Position numbers and translations under genes: made by a program
Assembly (NCBI GenBank): GCA_016802295.1
Contig: JAESIW010000020.1
Span: forward strand, 5,728,118-5,792,117
DNA length: 64,000 nucleotides
Reading direction: 5' to 3'
Source: Brachionus rotundiformis
Lineage: Eukaryota; Rotifera; Eurotatoria; Ploima; Brachionidae
In this document: positions 54,644 to 64,000 of the stretch, piece after piece
How the letters are laid out: each line of letters starts with the position of its first letter
Numbering within the stretch: position 1 is the first letter of the stretch
Notes under the pieces: generated by a model
What the model was told of the DNA's origin: nothing
The model's database searches: none
Seen by the model: only the letters and a program-made list of their open reading frames with translations

Positions 54644-56893
54644 TTATTGTTCCTTTTTTTTTGGTGCAGCTAAACTTCTCAAGACTCTGTTTCCAGCAAC
54701 GAAAGCAACGCCACCTAATAAAGCCAAATATTTGATTGTTTGGAACATGTTCAATTTGATCCAGTAGCAGTAAAACAATCCAAAAATTCCAGCCAAAGCC
54801 AAGTGGAACACAATGCCTGACAAAGAAAACGAAAATTGTTTAAAATTAAATCCAATTTTCAACCACTTGTTAATATAAAATTATATATTTTTAAAAACAT
54901 TATTTTTGTAAATATACCAGAATTAATAAAAGTGCCAATGGTAATAAAACTAGGCCAGTGAAGACTGTTGAGACCATTGCGGAAGGTGCTTTTTCAGCAG
55001 GTCTAAATAAATGCTTTATTTCAGGCTTTTTGGAGAAGAGGGCGGCCTTATCTTGAACACTGCTTGAAGTTTGATCTTCGATGAAATGAAGATTTACATC
55101 AGCCAAGCTCCACGAAACCGGATTTTGTACCAAAGCATCAGCAACTATTAATTCTACAGAGTACAAACCGCTCAGACGTCTAAAACTCTTGGCATTGGTG
55201 TTAAAATCAACATCAGCAGAGTATTGGCCATTTGAATGCTGAGCCAAAAAGATTATTTCACGACCTGATTTTGACTCAGAAAATCTCAAAAAGGCTTGAT
55301 GGACTTCCATATTGGATCCTTTAAGTTGATCCTTTACAGCAAAACGGACATATAATTTTGATTGTTGATCTGCTTCCAATTTTTGTTGTAATTTTTGATT
55401 GGTTTGTAAACTTAAAAAAAAATTATTTCTATTTTTTGTTTTATCTAAAATAAAAAAACTAACGCTGCTAATTTTGGTAGTCCTTGGTCACGATCACCTA
55501 CACCAATTTGCAAATCATTAACACTCATGACAGTAGTTACTTTTACTAAAACACTATTATCAACTAAAAAGAATCTCTTGTCATTATTGGCAGGGGCTTT
55601 TGGTACAACAGATACAGCGACTGTGTAAAAATCAGCATTTGGCTGCTTCTCAACCAGTTTTAATTCAAAAGTAGTGCCATCACTTGATTTTGGAGTAAAT
55701 GCTCTCTTAGCAGATAACAAATTCGACTTGCTGCTCTTGGCTGATAAAGCTTCAACATCCAATTTAACTTGTCGCACTGATGCACCAACCAAATTGGTTA
55801 CACTGATCAATAGATTGGGTTGTTGAACTGAAACTGAGACAGATGATAACCGGTTTAGGACAAGAGGAATAAAAAACTTGAAGAATAATTGATAAAAATT
55901 TTAATTTTTTGTTTACGGAAATAATTTACTTGATTATCAGTCAGCTTTAAGGTAGCTTTGAGCAAGAAAAATGCCGATCTAACATTAGTTGAAGATCGTT
56001 TGCTGGTCAAGTAGTTGACAAATTTAGTTAATTTAGCTTGGTCAAATTTGGCTGGAAATTTCTTCATAGTGGCTGATAGTTCGAAAATTCCGTCCAAAAC
56101 CAAACTGGTTGTTCCAACCCCACCTTCATATTGAAGATATTTGGAGTCAACTTCATCAGCTTGTTCAAGGATATCTTCGATCATTTCATATAAAACTGTT
56201 TGACCTTCTGTCAACAGGCTGGCAATGTGTAAAGCGTAGCCTTGGCTGAAAATAAACAAATTAATTAATAAGCTGACATTTTAATTTTTAATAAAATACT
56301 TTAAAATAGAACTGTCTGTTTTTAAAGCATCTACAACTGATTTAGATACTGCTTTAGAGTCAAGTGGCATTTTAAGGGTCTTGGCAATTTGTACATAGTG
56401 GTACAAATCAGCCACTTTTTTCGATGAGACAGACTTGGCTATTATTGCTTGGTAATCAGCAGTTGGAAGCTGTTGGAAATTAAAATTGTATTTTGAATTA
56501 ATAGAAAAAGGTTTAACTATTTTATTAAAATCTTACGGCACAATTTGGCACTGACGAGGCCAATGAGAGGCCGAAAAAGACTGACTCAATGCTGTTTTTG
56601 TCAATTTTTAATTTTACTAAATTACATATTTCCTATTAATTAGAACCATAATAAAATAAAAAGTATTAAATTATCAATATTACAGCTTGGACTTGAGGTT
56701 GGAACTTTTCACCAAGTAATTCTAAGCCTTTAACTGAGTAGAAAGCGTTGGTAAGGTCAGAATATGGCTTGACTGATTCGAATAAAGTTCTTAAACTTGC
56801 CAAATTGATGGTTGGATAGTTAGAATTTGTCGAAGAAAGTGATATGGCAATGCAGGATGTTAATACTGCTAGGACAAGTAATGTTTTGGTCAT
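54644..56893 (-). CDS. RPN2: Ribophorin II, subunit of the oligosaccharyltransferase complex
   Basis: ER membrane subunit of the N-glycosylation enzyme. Seven exons (56893-56684, 56632-56537, 56469-56300, 56245-55930, 55876-55464, 55410-54918, 54865-54644) join in phase to 639 residues; the human protein has 631. The signal peptide is MTKTLLVLAVLTSCIAISLS. A long lumenal part includes FYSVKGLELLG, a helical-repeat region and beta-rich domains (LRFSESKSGREIIFLAQHSN). The conserved C-terminal block KPEIKHLFRPAEKAPSAMVS is followed by three membrane segments ending YWIKLNMFQTIKYLALLGGV with AFVAGNRVL. It ends in a short Lys-rich cytosolic tail (KKKEQ). The start is the ATG giving the cleanest signal peptide. 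Confidence 0.96.
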
Positions 56894-57832
56894 TATCAAA
56901 TCTAAATGTTTAAATCAATTGGTTTAAAGCAATGTTAAATTCGTCATCAGTTTATTTTGAATTTTAAAACATATTAAGTTAAATATACTTGTTGATTTAA
57001 TTCAAAAATTGTACAGTATGCCACGCAGTATGTTTATTTCTATGATATGTTAGAGAAAGAGACGTGTATAAATTTTCAAATCTTTATTTTATACCTGTCT
57101 TACAATTTAACAAATATTTCAAATTTATAGTGAAAAAGTTCAGTTTTTTGCTTGTTGGCTATAAAATTTGTCTTAAATATATCATTAAAATTAAGTTAAG
57201 CTAATTTTCACCATACTTCAGTATAAAAAAAAGGCATTTATTATTTTTGTAAAAATATAGGCTTCTTTTTCTTTTAATTAAAATTAATGCTATTTTGAAA
57301 AGACAATTTAGTAATTCTTTAAGATTTTTATTTAATTTTTTGTATCTGATTTATAGAAATTGGATTTAAAAATGAAACAAAGATAGTTTTAATTAGAAAT
57401 TTAGATAAATTTAAGTTCATGATTAATACCAATAATCATAATCAAAAATTATTATATGTAAAAATAGTATTTGAAAATTTATTAAAAATACTAAGTTATT
57501 TTATAATAAAATGATGGTAAAAAAGAAAAAAATGAATTTATTTGATAAGACGTGATTTTTTATGAATTAAAATCTAACTATTTTTCAATAGATATTTTAA
57601 TTTTCGCTTTACAGACCGAAATAGAAAAGAAAATTTTAATAACTATTTTTTTAGTAAAATTAATAATTACATAAAAATTAAGAATATCGTAAACTTTCTT
57701 AGTTTTCAGAAATGTTTTTGGAATGGGATTAGTTTTATGTAAAAATCAAATAAAATATTAAATCAATTAATTATAAAAGTTTTTAAATAAACAGTAGTAA
57801 ATATTTAATTTTTAAAATCTCTAATTATGCAA
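56894..57832. other. AT-rich region upstream of RPN2 and of a tRNA-Met
   Basis: Likely contains the RPN2 promoter on the minus strand. No gene or structured element recognised. Confidence 0.4.
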
Positions 57833-57923
57833 GCCTCAATAGCGCAGTCGGTAGCGCGTCAGTCTCATAATCTGAATGTCTGGAGTTATCTGGAGGTCGT
57901 GAGTTCGATCCTCACTTGGGGCA
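57833..57923 (+). tRNA. tRNA-Met (CAT), intron-containing
   Basis: Identical 91-nt copy with the same 18-nt intron. Followed by TTTTTTCTT and, 154 bp downstream, by type I element copy D. Confidence 0.95.
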
Positions 57924-58076
57924 TAAATTTTTTCTTATATTTTGAATATTAAATTTATTTAATTTTAATTTTTTTGAGGTTAATAAAAAAAAATTTATAA
58001 ATAAATTTTAAAAAATAAAATAAATATATCACTTTTTTGAATAGATGAACCACTAATTTACAAACTTTTAAATTAA

Positions 58077-58195
58077 GAAGTATGTATTCATTTAATATTT
58101 ATACTTGTCTTAACTACTTCAGTGAAGATCATATCAGCTTAGGAACAAGTCTTTTTAGATTTGTTTATAATACTGAGACAGAGAAGTAGTTTTTA
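58077..58195 (+). ncRNA. Unknown stem-loop RNA-like element, type I copy D
   Basis: Box AAGAAGTATGTATT, terminal stem AACTACTTC/GAAGTAGTT, apical hairpin ACAAGTC-TTTTTA-GATTTGT and terminal TTTTT. The inner stem TCAGC/ACTGA has one mismatch. The 170-bp spacer from the tRNA is also similar to that of copy A (TTTACAAACTTTTAAATTAAG). Confidence 0.55.
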
Positions 58196-58895
58196 TTTTA
58201 AAAACTAAAAATAAATATTAATTATCAAAAAGCAAAAGCATATATATCCAAAATTATTTTAAAAATTAATTTATTATAATATCATTTAATACAAACCAAA
58301 GTAGTAGTTTTAAAATCAACAAAATTTAAAATTTTAATCTATTGTAAAATTAGATAGTGTGAAATTCAAAAACAAACAGAAGAAAAAATCTTCCTTTTTT
58401 GATAAATTGAAATTCACTAAAATAAAATATATATATGTAAAACCTTATTTTCTCTTTTTTTGGTAAACAAAACCAATAATTCATTTTAAGTCATTATAGA
58501 TTCCTATTTTGAGGCGAAATTAAACCAGATCCAATTCGAAGAAAATTTTGTAATATTAACTCTGGTCAAATCAATGACAACTTCAGTTATTTTTTGAATT
58601 TCGGAAAAAAAGAGGTCTTCAATTTGGATTAATAACTTAGTAATTGATTCATGACAACGCATTTTTTTTTAACAACATTATTGTTTATGTTTTCCAAAGC
58701 TTTTCTATCAATTTTTTTCCCGAATCTTTTAGATTACCAATTTCGTTAAATATTTCTTTTGTTTTAAAAACACTTTTACTCGATTGAATAAAACAGACTC
58801 AATAACTCAAATTCTCAAAAAATCAAATAATAATATTTTATATAAAACTAATAAAAAAGCAAAAGATAAAAAAAAATTTCATTTTGTTTTCTAAT
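58196..58895. other. Spacer inside the Pol III gene island
   Basis: AT-rich, with no gene recognised. The duplicated 5S unit begins at about 58886. Confidence 0.4.
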
Positions 58896-59022
58896 GAAAA
58901 ACTATTTCTCTGCTTCGATCCTAAACGATGATCTTATTAAGAGACCATCATTCAAACGATGCATTCTTCATCGAAATAGTTTGGATAATATTTGGTAAAA
59001 TGTAACTGATACATACTTCTTT
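58896..59022 (-). ncRNA. Unknown stem-loop RNA-like element, type II copy E
   Basis: Minus-strand copy of type II: box AAGAAGTATGTATC, terminal stem AAACTATTTC/GAAATAGTTT, loop strands GATGAAGAATG and GCAGAGAAA, and apical hairpin GATGGTCT/AGATCATC. The inner stem is less well paired than in copy B. It points away from the 5S gene at 175 bp, the same divergent layout as copy B with the other 5S. Confidence 0.5.
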
Positions 59023-59196
59023 TTAATAAGTTATAAAACTTTTTAGTGAAGAATAAGAAACAAGAAAATAATATTTGTAAAAAATAATTCTAAAATTTTT
59101 GACGAATATTTGCATTAACCTACTATCAGATTCTAGAATAATTAAATTCAACTTTTATGATATTTTTGAAATTTATAAATTAAAGAAAGTAAAAAT

Positions 59197-59316
59197 GCCT
59201 AGGACCATATCACGTTGAATGCACCGGTTCTCGTCCGATCACCGAAGTTAAGCAACGTCGAGCCCGGTTAGTACTTGGATGGGTGACCGCCTGGGAATAC
59301 CGGGTGTTCTAGGCCT
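59197..59316 (+). rRNA. 5S ribosomal RNA
   Basis: 120-nt plus-strand gene, same sequence as 10602-10721, with full internal control region and a TTCTTTTTTT terminator. The surrounding ~470 bp (about 58890-59365) is an inverted copy of about 10540-11030. Confidence 0.98.
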
Positions 59317-59678
59317 TCTTTTTTTATTCTTGATATAAAAATTGTTTTTTGATATTGCTTTTTTAATTAATTTTATTTTATTAAATTAACAGATTTTTTA
59401 CTTAATTGGAATATACTCTGAATATTTTTTTAAAAAACTGATATTATTATTAATTAATGTTCTTTTGATAGGACATATTTAAATTCATTTTTGTCCATCT
59501 TTTTTAAAATCATAGAAATTTAGACATTATCTAATCTTATTATTTTCGGTCCAATTTTAAATATTAAATATTTTAATTTTTTTAATGTTAAAGACCATAA
59601 ATTACTTTCAGAATTTAAAAAGCTTGAGATAGTTCAATATTCATGGAAATTTTTATTTATTTTTAGTTTTTAAAATAA

Positions 59679-59763
59679 AAATTACTTCTCTGCATCAGGT
59701 AATTACTAAGCTTAAATAAAAATCTACGAAGACTTGTATCTTAGCTGAAAATGATAGTTTAAA
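59679..59763 (-). ncRNA. Degenerate copy of the stem-loop element (H)
   Basis: The minus strand keeps AAACTATC, TCAGC, CAAGTCTTCGTAGATTT and CTGATGCAGAGAAGTAATTTTT, but lacks the upstream AAGAAGTATGTAT box and the GTGAAGATTGTA loop strand. The terminal stem is weakened. Probably a non-functional relative; mirrored by copy I at 63616-63700. Confidence 0.35.
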
Positions 59764-59997
59764 TAAAACATAAAAATCAAAAGTATGATATTTAATAAGA
59801 TTAAAATCTTATTTAAAAAATTATGTTAAAAAAATTTTATTTGATTTTATTAATTTGTTAATTATTAATTAGTATTTTTTTGATATAATTTCAAATGTTA
59901 AAATCAAAAACTTGTTTTTTATGTTAAAAATCATAAATTCCTGTCCTGATTATTTTTTAAACGTCGATTCAAATACATTTATATTTCTAAATTTAAA

Positions 59998-60118
59998 TTA
60001 AAAACTACTTCTCTGTCTCAGCTTAACAAACAAATCTAAAAAGACTTGTTTCTAAGCTGATACAATCTTCACTGAAGCAGTTAAGACAAGTATAGAAATT
60101 AAATGAATACATACTTCT
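59998..60118 (-). ncRNA. Unknown stem-loop RNA-like element, type I copy F
   Basis: Minus-strand type I copy: box AAGAAGTATGTATT, stem AACTGCTTC with GAAGTAGTT (one G-U pair), inner TCAGC/GCTGA, hairpin ACAAGTC/GATTTGT and terminal TTTTT. It lies 317 bp downstream of the tRNA at 60436-60526 in the same direction. Confidence 0.55.
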
Positions 60119-60435
60119 TAATTTAAAAGTTTGTAAATTAGTGATTCAACTATTCAAAAAAGTGATATATTTATTTTATTTTTGATAATTAATTTTTATA
60201 ATTTTTGTTATTAACTTCAAATAAAAAATATAATTTCTAATATATGATTAAAGATGTCTCTTTTTTAAGTATAATAATTTAACTTTTATTCACTAAATGA
60301 TAGGTAAATTAATTCTTTTTCTAAATAATACTTTTTTTTATTGCTATTCTACAAATTTAATGAAACGGTTTTTATTAACTTCACAAAAAATTAAAATTTA
60401 AGAAATTGAATATTTAAAATATAAGAAAAAGTATA

Positions 60436-60526
60436 TGCCCCAAGTGAGGATCGAACTCACGACCTCCAGATAACTCCAGACATTCAGATTATGAGACTGA
60501 CGCGCTACCGACTGCGCTATTGAGGC
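60436..60526 (-). tRNA. tRNA-Met (CAT), intron-containing
   Basis: Minus-strand 91-nt copy, identical to the others. It sits at the inner end of the left arm of the inverted repeat. Confidence 0.95.
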
Positions 60527-60551
60527 TTGATTGAATACATTTATTTTTTTC

Positions 60552-60993
60552 TTTCATCATCTAATTTTTTAAATAATATTATTCATCTTAAGCTTTTATT
60601 TTTAGTTTTTGTAACCTAATTACATATTTTTATTTCCTTGATTATATTTTTGAATTTTTTTCTAAATACCATTTTCAATTCTTCACAAATAATTTTTGGA
60701 TTATTAGTATTTTATAAAATGTGATATAATTATTGATTTTCTTGATACTATTTAATTCTTTTTTTAAATAAAAATTATGAATTAATATCTTTTGAACAGT
60801 CTTTGCTAATTCACAAGCAATCAAGTGAAAAAGTACATTTATATGATTACGTAAAACTTTCATAACTGAAATTGATGTTTCGTGATAAATTTTAAAATAT
60901 TACATTTTTAGACTAATTTTTTTAGATCTTTTTTATCACTTTTTTCACTAAATAAAAGCACCCTGTTTTTTTGAAATATCTTTATCTTATATA
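60552..60993. other. Spacer upstream of the carotenoid oxygenase gene
   Basis: AT-rich. A minus-strand frame of 62 codons (60863-60675) is not supported by any homology. Parts near 60560-60600 resemble the 5' flank of the tRNA at 9980. Confidence 0.35.
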
Positions 60994-62572
60994 ATGCAAA
61001 AAATAAAATTTTTGAGATCCTTGAATCAAAATGAACAACCCTTGATCGAAGCTAAAATCGAAGGTCAAATTCCTGGATGGATTAATGGAACTCTTTTCAG
61101 AAATGGTCCTGGACGATTTACCTATGATGACAAAACTTACGATCACCTATTTGATGGTCATGCATTGGTTCACAAATTCCGCATCATGGACGGCAAAATA
61201 TATTATTCAAATAAATTCCTGAAGACGCAATCTTATACAAAATCGCTTAATGAATCAAGACTTTATTCAGTTTTTGGAACTCCAGACCAAATGTCCACTC
61301 TTTATGAAAGATTACAGTTAATTTTTCGTTGGTCTGAAACACTAGACAATGTTAATATTAATATAGTTCCGTATGGTCAGAATTTATTAAAAATTAAGTT
61401 AATTTTTTTATAAAAAAATTCTTTAAGGTACAGAAAAAATTTTTGCGTTAACCGAAACTAATGTAATGTATGAAATAGAACCATCAAGCTTGGATTTGGT
61501 CAAGCGAATTGAAATAGATAAATATCTAGAACAAGCAACTACTACTTTAGCTCATCCACACTACCTTGAAGATGGCAGCTGGATTACAGTAGGGATGAAT
61601 TTTAAAAACATGTCACCACATTATGATTTTATAAAATATAATTGTGTTGGAAAAGAGACTATTTGCCAAAATGCTGAACTAATTGCTCGCATACCTTCTA
61701 GTCACTATTTTGGACTTTCTTATTTTCATAGTTTTGGTTTAACAGAGAATTTTATCATCTTCTTGGAACAATCAATAAAATTTGACGTGCCAAGTTTACT
61801 GAATGGAATTATTAAAAATAAAGCATTTTCGAATGCTTTTCATACATTGAAAAATTTTCCCACTCGCATTCATGTAATAGACAGAAAAAATGGAAAAGTC
61901 ATTGAAAAGAAATTTTTTTGTGAGCCTCTAGTAGTTTTTCATCACATAAACACCTATGAGGTAGTTCAATCGGACGGAAATGTTAAAGGTGTAATAACTG
62001 ATGTTTGTGCTTATGATCCTGAATATTTTGAAATAAAAAATTTTACTTATGAAAATATGAACTCGGATAAGTTGCTCGGAACAGATGCCATCAAATCAAC
62101 TGCAAGAAGAATTTATATTCCAATGGATGTTGAAGAAGATGAAATAGAATGCAAAGCTTTACAATTAAACCAAAAGATTATATTTGAACTGCCTACAATT
62201 AATTATTCAAGATTTAATGGTAAAGAATATAAATATGTTTATGGTGCCAATTACTATGAGCTTCCATTTTCAATTATAAAAATGAATGTCCAAGATCCGG
62301 AACAAGTTTTAGAAAAAAAATATGAGTGCAATGGAAAATCATGTTTGCCAAGTGAGCCAATTTTTGTCGAATCATCTAATCCAATAAGCGAAGATGATGG
62401 TGTACTATTGGTAATGGTTTTATGTAATGAGGTTGATTTTTTGTCAATTCTGGACGCAAAAAATTTAAATGAAATTGGTCGTGGTGAATTGCCAAAAGAT
62501 GTAAAAAGTGCATTCACTTTCCATGGATTTTATGCATCAAAAAACAAATTTGAACTGCTCAATAAATTTTGA
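60994..62572 (+). CDS. Carotenoid cleavage oxygenase (BCO/RPE65 family)
   Basis: Non-heme iron enzyme cleaving carotenoids. Two exons (60994-61375, 61428-62572) join in phase to 508 residues, the normal family length. Family signs: GQIPGWINGTLFRNGPGRF, YDHLFDGHALVHKF, IFALTETNVMYEI.P.SL, and His-containing iron-site segments LAHPHY, SYFHSFGLTEN, VVFHHINTYE and, near the C-terminus, FTFHGFY. All four expected His ligands therefore appear present. Whether it acts as beta-carotene 15,15'- or 9',10'-oxygenase cannot be told from sequence. It is the only protein gene in the spacer of the large inverted repeat. Animals cannot usually make carotenoids, so dietary (algal) carotenoids are the likely substrates. 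Confidence 0.93.
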
Positions 62573-62848
62573 TTTTTAGATTCTTCAATTTAATAAACTT
62601 TAATTTTTTGTAAACGACTTTTAATTAGAAAAATAAAAGTTAATTTAAAAAAATTATAATATTTTTTGATCGAATCATATAACTATACCGTAAAATCAAA
62701 AATTAATCAATCAATAAAATAAGGTTTAAAATTAATTAAAAGAAATAATTAAAAATATCAATTTGTTTAAATAAAGTGTGACTTCAAAACAAAATTAATA
62801 CATGATCAGCGAATAATATGAAGGACAAAAATAAATGTATTCAATCAA

Positions 62849-62939
62849 GCCTCAATAGCGCAGTCGGTAGCGCGTCAGTCTCATAATCTGAATGTCTGGA
62901 GTTATCTGGAGGTCGTGAGTTCGATCCTCACTTGGGGCA
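62849..62939 (+). tRNA. tRNA-Met (CAT), intron-containing
   Basis: Identical 91-nt copy at the inner end of the right arm of the inverted repeat. Both this and its mirror copy are preceded by AAATAAATGTATTCAATCAA. Confidence 0.95.
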
Positions 62940-63257
62940 TATACTTTTTCTTATATTTTAAATATTCAATTTATTTAATTTTAATTTTTTGTGAAGTTAA
63001 TAAAAACCGTTTCATTAAATTTGTAGAATAGCAATAAAAAAAAGTATTATTTAGAAAAAGAATTAATTTACCTATTATTTAGTGAATAAAAGTTAAATTA
63101 TTATACTTAAAAAAGAGACATCTTTAATCATATATTAGAAATTATATTTTTTATTTGAAGTTAATAACAAAAATTATAAAAATTAATTATCAAAAATATA
63201 ATAAATGCTTCACTTTTTTGAATAGATAGATTACTAATTTACAAACTTTTAAATTAA

Positions 63258-63376
63258 GAAGTATGTATTCATTTAATTTTTATACTTGTCTTAACTACTT
63301 CAGTGAAGATTGTATCAGCTTAGGAACAAGTCTTTTTAGATTTTTATCTTTAGCTGAGACAGAGAAGTAGTTTTTA
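63258..63376 (+). ncRNA. Unknown stem-loop RNA-like element, type I copy G
   Basis: Box AAGAAGTATGTATT, stem AACTACTTC/GAAGTAGTT, inner TCAGC/GCTGA, apical AAGTC-TTTTTA-GATTT, terminal TTTTT. 319 bp downstream of the tRNA-Met; mirror of copy F with small differences (AACTACTTC versus AACTGCTTC). Confidence 0.55.
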
Positions 63377-63615
63377 ATTTAAATTTAGAAATATAAATGT
63401 ATTTGAATCGACGTTTAAAAAATAATCAGGACAGGAATTTATGATTTTTAACATAAAAAACATGTTTTTGATTTTAAAATTTGAAATTATATCAAAAAAA
63501 TACTAATTAATAATTAACAAATTAATAAAATCAAATAAAATTTCTTTTAACATAATTTTTTAAATCAGATTTTAATCTTTTTAAATATCATACTTTTGAT
63601 TTTTATGTTTTATTT

Positions 63616-63700
63616 AAACTATCATTTTCAGCTAAGATACAAGTCTTCGTAGATTTTTATTTAAGCTTAGTAATTACCTGATACAGAGAAGTAATTTTTA
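63616..63700 (+). ncRNA. Degenerate copy of the stem-loop element (I)
   Basis: Mirror of copy H. Keeps TCAGC, CAAGTCTTCGTAGATTT and TGATACAGAGAAGTAATTTTT, but no upstream box. Probably a decayed relative. Confidence 0.35.
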
Positions 63701-64000
63701 TTTTATAAACTAAAAATAAATAAAAATTTCAATGAATATTGAACTATCTCAAGCTTTTTAAATTCTGAAAGTAATTTATGGTCTTTAACATTAAAAAAAT
63801 TAAAATATTTAATATTTAAAATTGGACTGAAAATAATAAGATTAGATAATGTCTAAATTTCAATGATTTTAAAAAAGATGGACAAAAATGAATTTAAATA
63901 TGTCCTATCAAAAGGACATTAATTAAAAAAAATATCATGTTTTTAAAATAATATATTAAATCCAATATTCTAATTAAATAAAAAATCTGTTAATTTAATA

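Larger units (their letters stand above)
59377..60551. repeat. Left arm of large inverted repeat
   Basis: Reverse-complementary to about 62829-64000 over its whole length (for example AGGACATATTTAAATTCATT near 59470 against AATGAATTTAAATATGTCCT near 63887). It contains a decayed element copy, type I copy F and a tRNA-Met, mirrored in the right arm. The similarity on the other arm runs to the window end, so the true arm may be longer. Confidence 0.85.
62829..64000. repeat. Right arm of large inverted repeat
   Basis: Mirror of 59377-60551 and still matching at the window edge. Contains tRNA-Met, type I copy G and degenerate copy I. Confidence 0.85.

Noticed and set aside
58077..58195. Stem-loop element as a spliced-leader RNA
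   Set aside because: It has a GTATGT word, but I see no Sm-binding site and no exon-like leader, and I know of no leader sequence that matches. Transcript 5' ends would be needed.
63258..63376. Stem-loop element as a box C/D or H/ACA snoRNA
   Set aside because: The CTGA that could be a D box is part of the inner stem and absent from type II; the GTGAAGA word is a poor C box; no ACA box near the 3' end.
1..64000. CRISPR arrays, bacterial operons or phage
   Set aside because: No regularly spaced repeats; spliced genes, 5S and tRNA genes show an animal nuclear genome.

Overview
The window is nuclear DNA of a small, AT-rich animal genome. Protein genes have many short introns (about 45-70 bp, GT-AG, one GC-AG), no operons and single-gene promoters. 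The protein set (CFAP206, POFUT2, RPN2, Rap1, a tan-like hydrolase, UBE2S) is metazoan. The base composition, tiny introns and transposon content suggest a monogonont rotifer such as Brachionus. That is an inference from style, not from a diagnostic marker.

Layout. 1-6 kb: gene-poor, with dead retrotransposon pieces, RPL7 (minus) and a 364-bp assembly gap flanked by two nearly identical 135-bp copies. 7-8 kb: UBE2S (minus). 9.98-11.5 kb: a Pol III island with an intron-containing tRNA-Met, a 5S rRNA, two copies of an unrecognised structured RNA-like element, and a foldback MITE. 12.3-13.2 kb: a Mutator-like element with a 9-bp target duplication. 13.3-16.5 kb: CCDC89-like coiled-coil gene and POFUT2 (both minus). 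17.8-20.8 kb: CFAP206 (13 exons). 20.8-24.9 kb: no genes seen. 24.9-27.1 kb: intronless neuropeptide-type GPCR. 27.5-31.4 kb: GH18 chitinase-like gene and a DUF2452/C1orf50 homologue (both minus). 31.7-36.5 kb: aldehyde oxidase/xanthine dehydrogenase family gene. 37.2-38.9 kb: tan-like C45 amidohydrolase. 39.9-43.3 kb: mitochondrial isoleucyl-tRNA synthetase. 44.6-45.2 kb: decayed coding remnant. 47.9-49.3 kb: N-acetylglucosamine-6-phosphate deacetylase. 50.3-52.4 kb: Rap1 and NSMCE3/MAGE. 53.6-56.9 kb: MRPL49 and RPN2 (both minus). 52.6-64 kb: a second, larger Pol III island with four more tRNA-Met copies, one more 5S gene and five more full or near-full copies of the unknown element, surrounding a carotenoid oxygenase gene.

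The genes do not form one pathway. Most are housekeeping: translation (RPL7, MRPL49, IARS2, tRNA-Met, 5S), ER glycosylation and sugar metabolism (RPN2, POFUT2, AMDHD2, chitinase), cell cycle and genome maintenance (UBE2S, NSMCE3) and cilia (CFAP206, possibly CCDC89). The most unusual signal is the repeated 80-85-nt stem-loop element. It has a terminal stem with compensatory changes, an ACAGAGA-like 3' strand, a T-run and an upstream box at fixed distance. It sits either about 140-320 bp downstream of every tRNA-Met copy (type I) or divergently from every 5S gene (type II). It looks like a Pol III-type noncoding RNA family that I cannot assign to any known class. A large inverted repeat (arms of at least 1.15 kb) carrying these genes flanks the carotenoid oxygenase gene.
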